Below are positions 1-12,643 of a DNA stretch of 64,000 nucleotides, piece by piece. Below the pieces are notes generated by a model that saw only the letters and a program-made list of their open reading frames with translations, made no database searches and was not told the DNA's origin. A program made the position numbers and the translations under genes. Position 1 is the stretch's first letter, and every line of letters begins with the position of its first letter. This DNA is from Tyto alba (lineage: Eukaryota; Chordata; Aves; Strigiformes; Tytonidae): positions 21,736,198 through 21,800,197 of the forward strand of contig NW_024881321.1 of assembly GCF_018691265.1 (NCBI RefSeq), written 5' to 3'.

Positions 1-366
1 CGTTCCTACACTAATGGGAAGGATGACTTCAGTACTGTATGGTCTCCCTGTATAACTGTAAATAACCATTTCAGAACAGAATTTGCGAAAATTAATTATG
101 AATGATCCAAGTTTCTATGTAATTTAATCTCCTTCATTTATCTAAGATTCAGTCATTAAAAAATGATTTGGAGAAAAGGGCTTAATGAGATTTATGTGAG
201 TTGGCAGTAACTCAAAGTAAGATATTTTCCTGTGTGAAGTCTATATATGTATATATAATATATATTTATATATGTATAATTTTAGGTATGCACAGGAGCC
301 TACAGACTCTCAAAATGGTTACTTTAATGAAAAAAAAAAAAAGTGAAGTAGACTAAAAATGGAGGG
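1..366. other. AT-rich non-coding sequence
   Basis: No open frame or repeat family is recognisable. A short TA-rich microsatellite-like run lies around 241-280 and a 12-13 base A run around 331-342. Nothing here supports a gene. Confidence 0.6.
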
Positions 367-1310
367 AATCATAAAATCATAGAAAAAAGGAGGTTGAAAG
401 AGACCTCTGAAGGTCACCTAGTTACAACTCTTGCTCAAAGCAAGAGCAACTTCAATATCCATTCAGGTTGTTCATGGCTTTATGTAGGTGATTTCTGAAT
501 ATCTTCAAAGACAGAAATTCTGTAAGCTCTTGAAGTAAGCTTGTCCAGTGCTTAACCTCTCACTGTGAAGAATGTCTGTATCCAGTAGGAATTTCCCTTC
601 TTGCAACCTTATTTTTTTGCCTCTGTCCTTTTGCTGTGCACATATGATAAGTGTCTGACTCCTTCAGGTCTACAGCATCCACCTAAGTTGTGGTAGAATA
701 ATGTGATCTCCCTGCCCCAGCCTTCTCTTCTTCAGACTGGACAAGTCCAACTCGCTCAGCCTCTCTTCGTGCATCTTATGTTTCAGACCCCTAACCACCT
801 TGGTGTACCTCAGCTGGACTCTCTCCCATTCACTGACATGTTCCTTATACTGGGGAGTCCAAAACTGGATACAGTATTCCAGAGGCAATCTCACAAATGT
901 GAAATAGAGCAGAATAATAATTTCCTTGACCTGCCTGCTACACACTTGCTAAGGCAGCCCAGTTAGTTTTCTTGCTGCCAGGGTATACAACTGGCTCATG
1001 TTCAACTTGTTCTACATGAGGACTCCCAAGTCTTCTTCCACAAAAAAAACTTTCTATCCAACCAGTTCTGTGCCTATACTGAGTCATGAAGTGATTTTGA
1101 CTCAGGAAGGACTTTGTAGTTTTTGTTGCTGAATGTAATTAGGTTTTTGTTGGCCTATTCCTACAGTTTGACGAGGTCTCTCTGAATGACAGCCTTGTCC
1201 TACAACATATCATCACCTCTCCCTGATTTAGTATCATCCAAAAATTGTTGATGGTGCATTCCATCTCATTGTCCAGGTGACAGATGAAGATATTGTCCCT
1301 AAGACAAACA
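367..1310 (-). mobile_element. CR1 LINE fragment, old, 5'-truncated
   Basis: The left edge carries the CR1 3' tail read in reverse (repeats of the AATCATA type), followed by the usual 3' untranslated block. On the minus strand, 670-945 encodes a decayed copy of the CR1 ORF2 C-terminus, with the segment 'LEYCIQFWTPQYKEHV' followed by 'GLKHKMHEERLSEL', a hallmark of CR1 RT proteins downstream of the catalytic domain. Homology fades near 1310, at the point where the element's RT 'FADD' region would begin, so the copy is strongly 5'-truncated. Frameshifts and stops show it is inactive. The right edge is approximate because divergence is high. Confidence 0.85.
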
Positions 1311-3975
1311 GAAAGAATGATATCTGGAACTCAAAAAATTGCTAAAAGTGTCACTTACATTTTCTTTGTTGTCTGCAAAATGGTGAATAACATGTTTCAA
1401 AGTTATGGGGAAAAAAACAATGTTAACTTCTCTCTTTTAAGAAGATAATAAGAGGAAGACAAAGAGTTAAACGCTAGTAATCTGAAATTATCTCTGAAGC
1501 AGGAGATTATTGCAAGTTTGTTTAAACCAAGTTCTTTCAGAACGATTGAACATTAGTGTGCCTTCGGGTTTTGAAGACAGAAAAGAATAAACCACTCTTA
1601 CAAAGAATGAAGACTGAAAAATAAATAAATTATTTTCAAGTCAGTTTAGCATATTCCATCATGAAACTTTTATTTACATTTTAATTCATTCTGTTTCTCT
1701 ATGGGGTATGCAATAATTTACCTTCCTCTGACAGCTCAATTGTTTCATAGAAGTAAGATGTCTAGTAATTTTGATTATAAACATACAGAAAAAAAAGAAT
1801 CAATGAACACAATGCTCTACATCTGGCAGGTCAGTTCCTCTCTGTATTATTATAAACTAATTTGAATATAGATTTTTTCCTAAAGTTTTAAGAAAATCTC
1901 ATTTCTCAAAGTATATTTTGTTTTGTTTTGTTATTTACTGTGTTTAGTGACTTACACTTCCATCAAAAGAACTTGCTTGCCAGATTTCAGCCTCAATGCT
2001 TTTGGTTTTCATTGTAAATGTTAACACCCAGCATAATGAATAGGAACCCCATAGGTTTCATGAATATACCTCTTGGAGGAATCTCCCACATACCCTATTT
2101 TTGTCACATCTAATTTAAGTTCATTCCAGTATCTTACCCTTCTCTTTTTATTTTACTATGCCATCTCGCTTTTTCTTCAATATCAGCTTCCCTCTTTCCT
2201 ACTGATCTTTCTCTATTTATCTAGTAAGGATTGTTTAGTGTTCTTAATAGGAACTCTATACACTTTCACCTTTTTCCACTTTGTGAAGTTTCTATTCTCT
2301 TCTCTCTTCTGAGAGGAGTTCAGTCATCCTCTTGTCTCTCTCTGTCTTTGTTCATCTCTGCAACTTCTGAAGACTTTGTGATATTAAGGTGGGAAAGGAC
2401 AGGTGCCCTTAGCTTCATTTAGCTTTACAATGCATAATTAGTAGGTAGCATTCTGTCTTTCTCCAGGATTCATGTTTCTTTTCTTCCGCTCTAGGTAGAG
2501 AATTTCCTGATTCTAAGTGCATATTTTACCTTGAGTCCAAACTATTAGAGGAATGCAAACTGATAACAGTAGTAGATGATGTCATGGCAAGGGTATTTTT
2601 TCATCATACTGTAAATAATGTCCTATCTTTGACATATGATACCCATACCTTAGTATGACAGGCAAATATAGAGAACACTTTTTTACAGATTTATTGCATT
2701 TTTCTTGATGTATTTTACAAAGACATAATTGATAGTAGGCATTCTTTTTAAAAGCGTAGTTTCTTTAGATTAGCTCAAGTTATTTTATTGATATTCCTTC
2801 AGCTACAATACTTGCTGTGTGATTAGTATATGATATGATAAATCCATTTTCACTGAAAATACTGAAGAGTATTTGATTGAAAACTGATTGAATCCTGATT
2901 TAAGACATTTCAGAAATCTCTCAAGAAGATTAAAACCAAAAATTTGACATTTTTCACTTAATTCATAACTTAGTTTTTATGGAGAGTTTAATAAGAGCAT
3001 TTCTTCCCTAAATTTAGCTAATTTGAAATGAGAATATGGTCATTTATGTTACCTAGCTAGTCTTCTAACTTCTTTCTATAGTTAGTGTAGGTACAGGTGC
3101 ATGCAAAGTTTTTTTCTATTGTGTTCAAAATGGGAATAAAAAAAGGTAGGGCTTTTGTTTTTCCTCTCTGATGAATCCAGAAGTCCTACTTTTTTTTTAC
3201 AAATCAGTTTTAAATGCAGTGAGTGTGCCTATGATGAACCCAAATTGTGAAGAATTCATCAGTATCTTAGACTTAGAAGAGATTAGTTTTACACTATATG
3301 GGTCTATACAACAATGCTGTCTGCTTTGTGTTCTTTTTTTTTTTTTTTTTTTTTTTTTAATGTCCTCTCTTTTTATCATAAAATTATCTAAACTATTGAT
3401 AACAATGTGTCAAAAAATGTGGGGCTACTCTCTTTTAAAGAAAAGATCCAAGCAGAAAACACTGAAAGGAACTAAAAGGAGTGGGAAAATATAGCAAGAA
3501 ATTACAATTTCCAGGATAAGAGTAGATTTGGGGCATGACAATGTTGCATGGGTTTGAAAGGAATAAGAAAGCATCAGGAATGACATCTAAGAGCTTTGGA
3601 GTAGAGGAAGTGGGTGTCTGTGCTTGAGAAGTTCTGTCATGAGCCCACAAGACGGAGAACTCAAGAACTTTGATGAAATCAAAGTGCATAAAACAATACA
3701 TTTTGGTTTAAATAATAAATTCTGTAATATATGTATTTTGCAGATTTGCCACATAGAGACATTTAATCCAGCTGAAAGTCAATTACTTGTGGATTTTTTA
3801 GTAAACCTTATATCTATCACTCTAGAATTGTGGGTGGAATTTCATTCAGTTCTTACAGGGAAAAGGTATCCAATATAGGTTTTAGAAGAATGAATATAAG
3901 TCTACAATGAAGTTATATACATTTGAGCTGATTATCTAGAATTAGTTTATAGTAAGTGAAATAAGGTGAAATTCA
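1311..3975. other. AT-rich sequence without a recognised gene
   Basis: A T homopolymer of about 25 bases lies at 3334-3358. The longest open frames (2073-2312 and 3171-3494 on plus) are low-complexity, dominated by Leu/Phe/Ser from pyrimidine-rich DNA or by translation of the T run, and have no recognisable domain. I see no transposon ends. Confidence 0.6.
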
Positions 3976-4540
3976 TCTCATTTGGGTTAATCCTGGTAGG
4001 CAGCTAAGCCACACACAACCCTTCACTCACGCCTCCACGGCAGAATGGTGGAAAGAATAGGAAGAGTAAAAGTGAGAAAAGTTGTGGGTTGATATAAAGA
4101 CAGTTTAATAGGGAAATCAAAAGCTACACACACAAGCAAAGCAAAATAAGGAATCTATTTACTACTTTGCAGGCAGGTTTTTAGCCATTTCCAGGAAATG
4201 AAATGGTTACTTGGGAAGACAAATGTCCTAATTCCAAACATTCTCCATTCCTCCAGCCTTTATTGATGAGCATGACATCATACTGTGTAGGATATCCTTT
4301 TGGTCAGCTGGGGTCAGCTGTCCCAGCTGTGTGCCCCTCCCTACTTCTTGTGCAACCCTAGCCCACTCGCTGGTGGGGAGGTGTGAGAAGCAGAAAACAC
4401 CTTGACTCTGTGTAAACACTGCTCAGCAATAGCTAAAACATGGGTGTGATATCAACACTGTTTTCGTCACAAATCAAAAATATAGCACTATGCTAACTAA
4501 TACAAAGAAAATTAACTCTATCCCAGCTAAAACGAGTACA
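3976..4540 (-). mobile_element. Solo LTR, avian ERVL-like family
   Basis: This matches the widespread avian LTR that in its own sense starts with TGTxCTGGTTTTGGCTGGGA and ends with TTAACCC-type bases before CA. Read on the minus strand it runs from 4540 (TGTACTCGTTTTAGCTGGGA) to about 3976, where the terminal bases are degraded. The polyadenylation signal ATTAAA lies at 4104-4109 on the minus strand. No internal retroviral sequence is attached on either side, so it is a solo LTR formed by recombination between the two LTRs of a provirus. A clean 5-bp target-site duplication is not visible, consistent with age. The minus-strand frame at 4228-4419 is LTR sequence, not a gene. Confidence 0.85.
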
Positions 4541-4899
4541 GATGATTAAATTGTCAGGTGATCTTTCCTTGAAAGTGTTTATTGCATTTCACCCATTACA
4601 AAGGACTTTCCAGAGGTTCCCTCAGATGTAGACGTATACAGTATAGATGTATAAAGTTAAATGAAATTAATTCCATCCATCATATCTAGTCATCAAACTT
4701 CCTCAATAACCAATGGAGGCAAGCAATTGAATCCAAAATTCGATTAATCTTTCTATGACAGGTGCCTAACACCGGTAGGGTGAATTATACACTGATTGTA
4801 TAAATTACTCTATTTGGACAGCAGAGAAGTGCTTTATAACATTTGCCCAACTTTCATGGGATTTAAGTTGGGTGATGAATCCTGACTTACATGTAATCA

Positions 4900-4937
<38 letters not shown>

Positions 4938-7790
4938 TTGTCAGGGACTTTCTGTCTTTTCTAAAATCTCTCTGCACTCCAGAAAAAGAAAGTAAACTGA
5001 CCATTAGAAGGAGATGTACAAGCATATGGAAAACAAAAAAAAAGATCTGATATATTCCAAAACTTTATCTCCAGAGTTTCTTAATTAACATAAACAATTA
5101 AAATAATCAGAAGCGTTTTAAAGTAAAATGAACCTTGTAGTCTAAAATATGCCCTGGTCTGACAGCTTGAGTGTCAGGGCTGTCACTGTATTATTAATTA
5201 ATCCTTCTGGCCAGCCTAGGAACACAGCAGGAGATTCAGAAAAGTCTGCTTTCACACACCATCCCAGAAACTAAAGTGTACCTTCCAAGTGCACAATTAG
5301 TGATTTTTTATTGTCATAATAATAGTTGGGGGGCATTTTTTTAAATGCTGGACAATTATTTATTGCACAAACATTCACATTTAATATGTTTTCCTTTATA
5401 AAATAATTAATTCAATAGTAGCAATTCTTTAAAAAATATTGCACAGCTATCACTACACATCTAAACATTCTTATGTACTTTAAAATGATGACAATATTGT
5501 TACCTCTAAATCTGATTTGCACTATAAGGGTGATCTCTCGCATGTTTTCTAGAATCAGTATTTTGGACTTTTCAGAGAAATTAGTGGGTTTGGGTTTTTT
5601 CTGTTGTTTTTGATTTTGTTTGGTTTTGTTATTTATTTGTTTGTTTGTTTTTCTCTATTTTAATTAAAACATAAAAGTAGAATTGCTCAGGCTTTTCCAT
5701 TTTTTAGTTTTTTTATGTTTCATCTGTGGTCATGTACATGTCAAAATTTCTGTGTGTCTTTTTCCTAGGTTGCAAGATGGATTTCATGGTTTCGAGAAAA
5801 AGTATTATTTTTGTAAAGTTATTTTGGGATCTCAATGTGAAGTGTTTTGGAAATGTTAATTATTAAATACTTTAATTTAACTCATAAAGTTATAAATTAA
5901 ATCAAAACTTCATTAATATATTTTCCATAAAGTTTTAAAAATCTTTAAAAAATATATCTCACAATGGCTGAAAAGAAGAGTTTAGAATTCTGGCTCTTCC
6001 TTTTTAGGTTGCCTGTGATTAATGTTGCATCTTCTGTCTGGCTGTTGAATGATCAAATTGCTCAATATCCAAACACAAAAGCAGGAAAGACAAGAACAAC
6101 ACAGCAGAAGAATGGACATAACAGGTTGGTCCAAAGGTCTGTCTAGTTTACATTTCTGTCTTCAAAAGTGGTCAACAACATAGAGGTAGGAGCACATAGG
6201 AACAGAGTATAAGGATAAGGTAAGTACTTGGTGATACTTCTCACAAATACTTTCCCAGACTCCAAAAATCTGCATTTGAGGAACTTGTCAAACAAAACTT
6301 TCTAAGTTTTTCATATCCTTTGATGTATTTCTTTTTCTCAGGCTTGTCCATCAACTTTTGAATGTCCATTAAGCTTTTTAAACTCATCAGGATGCTGTGG
6401 CAAGAAGTTATACAATTGAATTATGCATTTTATAAAAAGCCACCTCCTTATGTTTATTCTGTATCTACCATCTGCTAATTTCATTCAATGTTTCCTAATT
6501 TGTATTTTGGGAGAGACAGTAAACAACTGTCTTCCTCAGGCCATTCAGAGTTTCAAAGATGTCCAGTTTTTTATCCCTTCATTCATTCTCTCTTGGTTAA
6601 TCTTTGCCACAATCTTTGGTCATGCTTGCTGCTCATCTGTGCACCTTTTTCAAATCTTACATGTATTTTTCAGCTGTGGAAAGAGGGGAAAAAGAGCAGG
6701 TCTGCGCTCAGTAGCCAGAACATGGTTAAACACAAATATGTGCAGTGGTGTAACAATTTTCTCCAAGTCCTTTCCTTATCATTTCTATTATTCCATTTGG
6801 TATTTTTGACTGTTTCTGAGCATGGATCCTTCTTTAGATTTTTCATTCCAGGAACAAACATTTTCACTAGTGTTGCAGCTAAAAGTACATATTCCAACAC
6901 ATAAAGTTTAGGGACTGAGTCCTGAAGCCTGATGTTTTAATATCACTTTATGAATTGATTCACTAGAGAATCTGAAGAGTTTCAGTTTGAGAGCTAGTGT
7001 AAATGTTTTTTTTCAATTATAAAACCCCTTTTTAGTGAGTATAGAAGTCAATACAATAGTTTATTTACATATAATCATTTCAGGGAATTCAGAAAATTCT
7101 TGTTAATTACAATGTTATTATTGTAGCTTACAGAATTTGAGAAATTTTGTTTTCCCAACATACTTTCTTTTAATTTACATTAAGATTTTTTTAAACTAAG
7201 AAGAAAATATAGATCTATAAAGAAAAAAACCTTAAATATTATAAAAATACATTTTTGGTGGAAATTCATATTTTGAGCAATAATTAAATATATATTAAAG
7301 AAGACACACTCGTGATCTGTATTTTATTATGAGAACTGCGTATGTAATGCTGAATGTGTTCAACTGTCAATAAAAACATTTACAGATTATAATGAAAGGG
7401 ACCAATTATGAAAATGATAAATGTGATCTTCCAGTTTATAGTAACATCAACTTCTTACTGCAACAATAACCAGTGCAAGTCTCATTGAAAAATCCAAAAC
7501 ATATATAATTTTTAAGATATAACAAAAGAATTGAATAACAAAGCTAGACTTCTTCCTTTATTCATCTCTAGAATTTATTTTAATTGTCCCTTTTCTATCT
7601 GTCTAGGTTTTCTGAGAGGTAAGTGCAGTAATAGGTTTGTTGTTGTGATTTCTACATAAACTCCCCAAAAATACTCATTAAAAAGCATGGGGTTTATATT
7701 AATTTTATCTAATTTCCTCATTTTTATGACCTGGAATGGGATCCCCGTATGTCATAAAGGTTCTATGATCTTCTCAGGTTAAATTAAGGT
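4541..7790. other. AT-rich sequence with homopolymers, no recognised gene
   Basis: A perfect 34-base A run occupies 4901-4934, and a TTTG-repeat tract lies around 5600-5652. Overlapping frames at 6423-6809 and 6488-6904 (plus) are hydrophobic and pyrimidine-driven, with no recognised motif. No splice-bounded conserved exon stood out. Much of the stretch is composed of A/T words typical of neutral avian intergenic DNA. Confidence 0.55.
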
Positions 7791-7799
7791 GAAACGACA

Positions 7800-8260
7800 C
7801 CAAACGACCGGTTAAAATGTTTTATTTGTGGTAGAAACAGCTTAAACTTGGAAAAGGACAGTAAGCAATGTGGTCTCTCGTCCTGGTTGGGGCTGGACTA
7901 GAGTTCCCATTGGCCTGGCAGCGGGAGGAGTGCTGCAGCACACTGAGACCCCAGGGGCTCCCCAGGTCCCAGTGCCCTCACCTGTGTGGGGAGGCGGGGG
8001 GGGAGCACAGCTGGAGGGCTGAGCTCGGATTGGCCGATAGTCCAAGTCATGTGACATTGTGCTCACTATATAAAGGCAGGAGTGGGCCAGGAGGGGCTCT
8101 CACTTCTGGGAGTGTTGCTGTGGTGCCTTTGTGTTTGGGATTGCCAGCTGGGAGCAGGTGGGTGTTGGTTGGTGGATGTCCTGCATCCTTCAATACACTC
8201 CTCCCTTCCCTGGGCAGCATTTCTTAGACTAATCACAAAGGCCAAGTCTTGAGGCTTTCT
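7800..8260 (+). promoter_or_regulatory. GC-rich promoter-like island, possible LTR or non-coding first exon
   Basis: This island stands out from AT-rich surroundings. On the plus strand it has, in order: an inverted CCAAT (ATTGG) at 7909-7913, a GC box (GGGGAGGCGGGG) around 7989-8000, a second ATTGG at 8029-8033, an E-box of the USF/MITF type (GTCATGTGAC) around 8047-8056, and a strong TATA box (TATATAAAGG) at 8067-8076. A start site near 8097-8105 would be expected, and a good splice donor (GAGCAG then GTGGGT) follows at 8157/8158. The layout fits a TATA promoter driving a short non-coding first exon. It would equally fit the U3/R of an LTR family I do not recognise, since no TG...CA ends or flanking duplication were found. 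The open frames here (7868-8227 plus, 7842-8066 minus) have no recognisable domain. Confidence 0.4.
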
Positions 8261-8900
8261 GTGTCCAGGCATGTTTAAGGCGTTGATTCCTTCAGTTCCT
8301 TACACTCATCATGAAAAAAGTCATAGGAGATTGTTTTGTGCAAGGCATAAGGGTACTTATTTAGACAAGTTTGTCATCAGTTAGATACCTGCAATGAATG
8401 TTTACTGCTGTTGAATTCTGCTTAAAGTGTACCCTTAAAATATGCACTTATGCTTTGCATGCACAGTTCAAATTATTATTTTATCAGAACTGTGATCTGT
8501 ATCTAATGCAAATTATGTTGTTAGCAATCTTAGCATATTAACATTGCATTTATTCCCAAAAATATGATGTGGCATTCAAAGAAAGTCTTGTCCTCATTAA
8601 TATTCTAATACCAAATATTTAGCTTAAATTTATGGTTGTAAAATAGAAATGCAATAACCTATTCAACCGCTTTCTGGATTTGTACCTGTAGTGACACTTG
8701 AACTCTATTATTAAACAGAGTTCTAAGCTTGCAGAAATTAAATTATGTAATTGTATGGAAAAGTGCACATTCATCATTATGTTGCAGTTACCTTAATAAA
8801 ACAGTTTGGATCCTAGAATATTATTTTGATTTTAGTTTAAAAGTATGATTTTGACTTAACATGAAGCTACAGTAGCTCTGAGAATATAAAGTACACTGAG
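8261..8900. other. AT-rich non-coding stretch
   Basis: No gene or repeat is recognised. An octamer ATGCAAAT-like word occurs near 8506. Composition resembles the general background, and the region separates the promoter-like island from the ERVK-like LTR. Confidence 0.5.
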
Positions 8901-8904
8901 GCCC

Positions 8905-9556
8905 TTAGGATTAAGCAACTAGTATGCTGTGTGCCTTGAACACTATAACAATCGTTATGGACTCTGAATTAACACAATAGGTACTGGTTATGGATCTTGA
9001 CTTGAAACAATAGGTACCAGAGGAAAACTGGTTTGGTTGGGAAGATCGGCCAAGGGAGAGGTGAACATTAACCAAAGATGGAGTGAGCATGCGCGAGGAT
9101 GGAGTTCAATCAGCCGACACAGTGATGAAGACTATCGACGACCACCAGAGGACCCCCGTCCAGTATAACCATGCATGCGTTAGGGACATTTGCATATGAT
9201 AATAATTTCCAGGAAATAACATGAATATGCTAATCATTGCCATCCCCCCATTCTATTTAAATCAATCAGTAAAGATGACCAATGATTTCTGTAAAATAGG
9301 AATATAGGTAAGGTGAGGTAACTAAAAGCCAATCATTATAAAGTTCAACTTAAACGTTATGAATTTATTGATCTTATGTAACTATGGCTCTGCTGAAAAA
9401 GTGTATAAATATGTTGTGCTTTGTACCTGTCGGTGAACGCATCTTTGGCGGAGTTATCCCCCGTGTTCCCCAGCGCTGGAATAAAGAAGTGCCTGCTTAT
9501 CTGCTAAGATAAGTTCTTGTGTAGATAAGTTCTATTCGTGATTGCGACCACTAACA
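8905..9556 (+). mobile_element. Solo LTR, ERVK-like, with TATA and short R
   Basis: The element shows LTR architecture on the plus strand: TATA box TATAAATA at 9404-9411, a GC-richer start-proximal block, and polyadenylation signal AATAAA at 9480-9485, about 76 bp downstream of the TATA box. This implies a short R region. It then runs through a U5-like block to ACTAACA at 9556. The U3 contains a 2 x 33-bp direct repeat (8955-8987 and 8988-9020). No retroviral coding sequence follows and no primer-binding site is visible, so it is solo. The 5' boundary is estimated because I could not find an unambiguous TG start or 6-bp target-site duplication. The family assignment rests on the overall form of the R/U5 block. 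Confidence 0.7.
8955..9020 (+). repeat. Two-unit 33-bp direct repeat in LTR U3
   Basis: Units 8955-8987 and 8988-9020 both start TTATGGA and contain CAATAGGTAC near their ends. Enhancer duplications of this kind are common in retroviral U3 regions, so an enhancer role is inferred from position only. Confidence 0.75.
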
Positions 9557-10101
9557 ATTAGAGACATCAAAAAATCCCATTTTTTTTGCAAACAGATCTT
9601 GCAAAAGAACTTCAGCTTGCTAAAAATATGTAATAGAAATATACCACTTTTGCTTGTAATTCATGACAATCAAGCTTCTGCTCAAAAATCCAGAAACCAT
9701 TAAGAACCGAATTTCTGCTTTGTGATATACATGTATAGTCTTTTAACAGAACAAAGAGTTTTCTAAACCAAAAAATTAACTTGGTGGAAGTACAAGTTTA
9801 GGGGTTGGAGGCTGAAACTGTGATCCAATCAAACTTAAGATTTTCATATTTTACTACAAAAGGCTAAGGTTAATTTCACCAAGAGGATCTGAGTTTTGTT
9901 CTTAATATTATCACAGATTTTCTATGTGTGTCTTAAAAACACCAAAAACATTCTGGACCATAGTTTCTCTATCTGCAAAATAAGATAATAACTTCCTAAA
10001 AAGAGTCTTAGTCAACAGAAGTTAAAATTTTTGAGAACCTCTGATGAAAGCACTAATCAATAGCAAAGAAGAACTATTTCAACTGCTATTACTCAGCCAT
10101 C

Positions 10102-10142
<41 letters not shown>

Positions 10143-10731
10143 GCTTTCTGGGCAAAAACAGTCTCAAGATTTGATGTATTTGTACATCAGATTTACATTA
10201 TACATTGGTATAAAGTTCAACCCAATGTAAATATTTTGTTACTCAGAAAATATGACAGCTTCACAGTACGATTCCTGTCACTTTCATTATTTGAAAATGA
10301 TGTAATCTATCAGTAGACAGGATATCTTGCATGGTTCGCTCTTCTACTACACTTGTTTTGATTGCTTTGATATTCCTTACAATTAGGAGTGCAATCCTGA
10401 ATTATAAAAATATTAAACAAGCATAAAAGTTACTGACTGGAACATTTTATGATGGAGAAAACAACTCTGAGCTTTCAGAAAACTGTCTTAAGGCTATCTA
10501 ACCTAATGTCAAGTGATGAAGTACTCAGCTAATGAAATGTCAAATTAAGAAGAATACCTATTACATGGTGCTTTATATGTTTCTGTCTGTTGAAAGTGTC
10601 TGTTTTTTTGTTATTCACTTGAAACTGACTGCTAATTAGATCAAAATAGCTAATGATTCTGCAAATTGTTTGAGTTTGGAAACAAACATCTTTAGCTTTC
10701 TAATTGACTAATTAAGCTACAGGGATCTAAA
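9557..10731. other. AT-rich sequence with 34-base A run
   Basis: A perfect 34-base A homopolymer lies at 10106-10139. The plus frame at 10044-10316 is a translation through that run and is not credible as a protein. Nothing else is recognised. Confidence 0.6.
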
Positions 10732-12420
10732 TATCACAGAACAGTTGAAGTTGGAAGGGACCTCTAGATGTCACTTAGGCCAGTACCATTTGCTGAAGAA
10801 GGGTTACCTAGAGCCAGTTTCCCAGGACCATGTCCAGATGGATTTTGATTATTTTTAATGAGGGAGACTCTACAATCTCTTTGGGCAACCCATGATAGTA
10901 CTTGGCCATCCTGACCATATAAAAGTGTTTTCTGATATTCAGAGGGAACCTCCAGTGTTTCAGTTTGTGCCCATTGCCTCTGTTCAATGGGCACCACTGA
11001 AAAGATCCTGGCTTTGTCCTCTTTGTACCCACCCCTCAGGAATTTACTGGCATTTATAAGATCCCCTTGAGCCTTCTCTTTTCTAGGGTAAACAGTCCCA
11101 ACTCTCAGCCTTGCCTCAAATGAGAGATGGTTCAGTCCTTTCATCATCTTAGTGGCCCTTTGCTGAACTGTCTCCAGTGTGCTCATGTCTCTCTTGTAGT
11201 GAGAACCCCAGACCTCCAGGTGTTGTGTCACCAGTGCTGAATAAAGGGGAAGGATCACTTCCCCTACCTGCTGGCAGTACTTTGCCTAATGCAGCCCAGG
11301 ATGTCATTAGCCTTTTTTACTGCAAGGGCATGTTGCTGGCTCATGCTCAATATGGTGTTCACCAGGATTCCCAGGTCCTTTTCTGTCAAAATCCTTTCCA
11401 GTTGGTTGACCATGCGTTGGTGTATTGGGTTGTTCTTCCCTAGGTGCAGGACTTTGTAATTCTTGTTGATGGAGAAGTTCATGTTCAGGAGGTCCCTGTT
11501 GGCCCATTTCTCCAGCCTCTTAAATTCCCTCTGGATGGCAGCATAACTGCCTGATGTAACAGCCACTCCTCCCAGCTTGGTGTCCTCTGAAAACCTGCTG
11601 AGGGTACACTCTGCCCCATTATCCAGATCTTTAATGAAGTGTTTAAACAGGACTGGACCCAGTATTGACCCTTGAGGTACACCAGCCTCCCACTAAACTT
11701 TGTTCTACTGGTTACCACCATCTGGGCCTGGCCATTCAGCCCATTTTCACTGCACCACACTGTTTGCTCATCCAGTCCATACATCATCACCATCTGTATG
11801 AGGATCTTATGGGAGATAGTGTCAGAGGCCTTGCTGAAATCCAGGTAGACAATATCCACTACTCTCCCCTCATCTAATAGGCCAGCTATTTAATCATAGA
11901 AGTTTATCAAGTTGGTCAAACATGACCATACAGCCATGCTGAGTATTCCTGATGACTTTCTTGTTCTTAACATGCCAGGGAATGTTTTCCAGGATTAGCT
12001 GCTCTATTACTTTTCCAGGGATTGAGGTGAGGTTAATTGACTTACAGTGTTCTGGGTCCTCTATTTTGCCCTTCTTGAATATAGAAGTAGACTTTGATGT
12101 CCACCAGTCTTCAGGCACTTTTTCCAGTCACTATGACTGATCAAAGATTATTGAGAGAGGACTCACAGTGACATCTGCCAGCTCCCTCAGCACTCATGGG
12201 TGCATGCCATCAGGGCCCATGGACTTATGTATGTCCAGTTTGCTTAAGTATTCTCTAACCTAATCCTCTTCCATCAAGGATAAATTTTCCTTGCTCTAGC
12301 ATTTCCCCCTGGTCACTGGGACCTGAGATTACCGAAGGTCAGTCTTGCTAGTAAAGACTAAGACAAAGAAGGCATTTAATACCTCTGTGTTTTCCATGGC
12401 CAGTGCAACCCCTATGTCTT
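10732..12420 (-). mobile_element. CR1 LINE, old copy with reverse transcriptase remnants
   Basis: A 5'-truncated CR1 in reverse. The 3' end is at the left, where the tail is degraded but followed by the CR1 3' block (GTTGGAAGGGACCTCTAGA). Minus-strand remnants appear in order: 11894-12118 carries the finger region ('NLTSIPGKVIEQLI', then 'TQHG'); 11485-11859 carries RT motif A as 'VYLDFSKASDT'; 10764-11258 carries the C-terminal region ('HLEVWGSHYKRDM' and 'RATKMMKGLNHLSFEARL'). These lie in different frames with intervening stops, so the element is dead. It is clearly more diverged than the copies at 22.5 and 34.5 kb. Homology ends gradually near 12420, in sequence upstream of the RT domain. 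Confidence 0.9.
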
Positions 12421-12612
12421 AATGCATGTTCCAGCAAGGCTATACCATGCATCATAGTAACTTCAACTTGTCTGGCTTCATTACACAGCTTTTTAAAAGG
12501 ACTTCTACTTGTCACTACTGTTCAACATTCAATCTGATCTCATTTCATTTTTATGTTGTAACAAACTGAACTACTGTGGAGAAAGAAAAGAGGAATTCCA
12601 AGGACTTCTAGG

Positions 12613-12643
<31 letters not shown>

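Noticed and set aside
3171..3494. 107-codon plus frame
   Set aside because: It crosses a long T run (poly-Phe) in AT-rich DNA and has no domain.
4901..10139. Long A runs as poly(A) tails of retroposed gene copies
   Set aside because: No coding remnant precedes the runs at 4901-4934 or 10106-10139, and no flanking target duplications were found. CR1 machinery does not use poly(A) tails.
10044..10316. 90-codon plus frame
   Set aside because: It is translated through a 34-base A homopolymer giving poly-Lys, with no conserved features.
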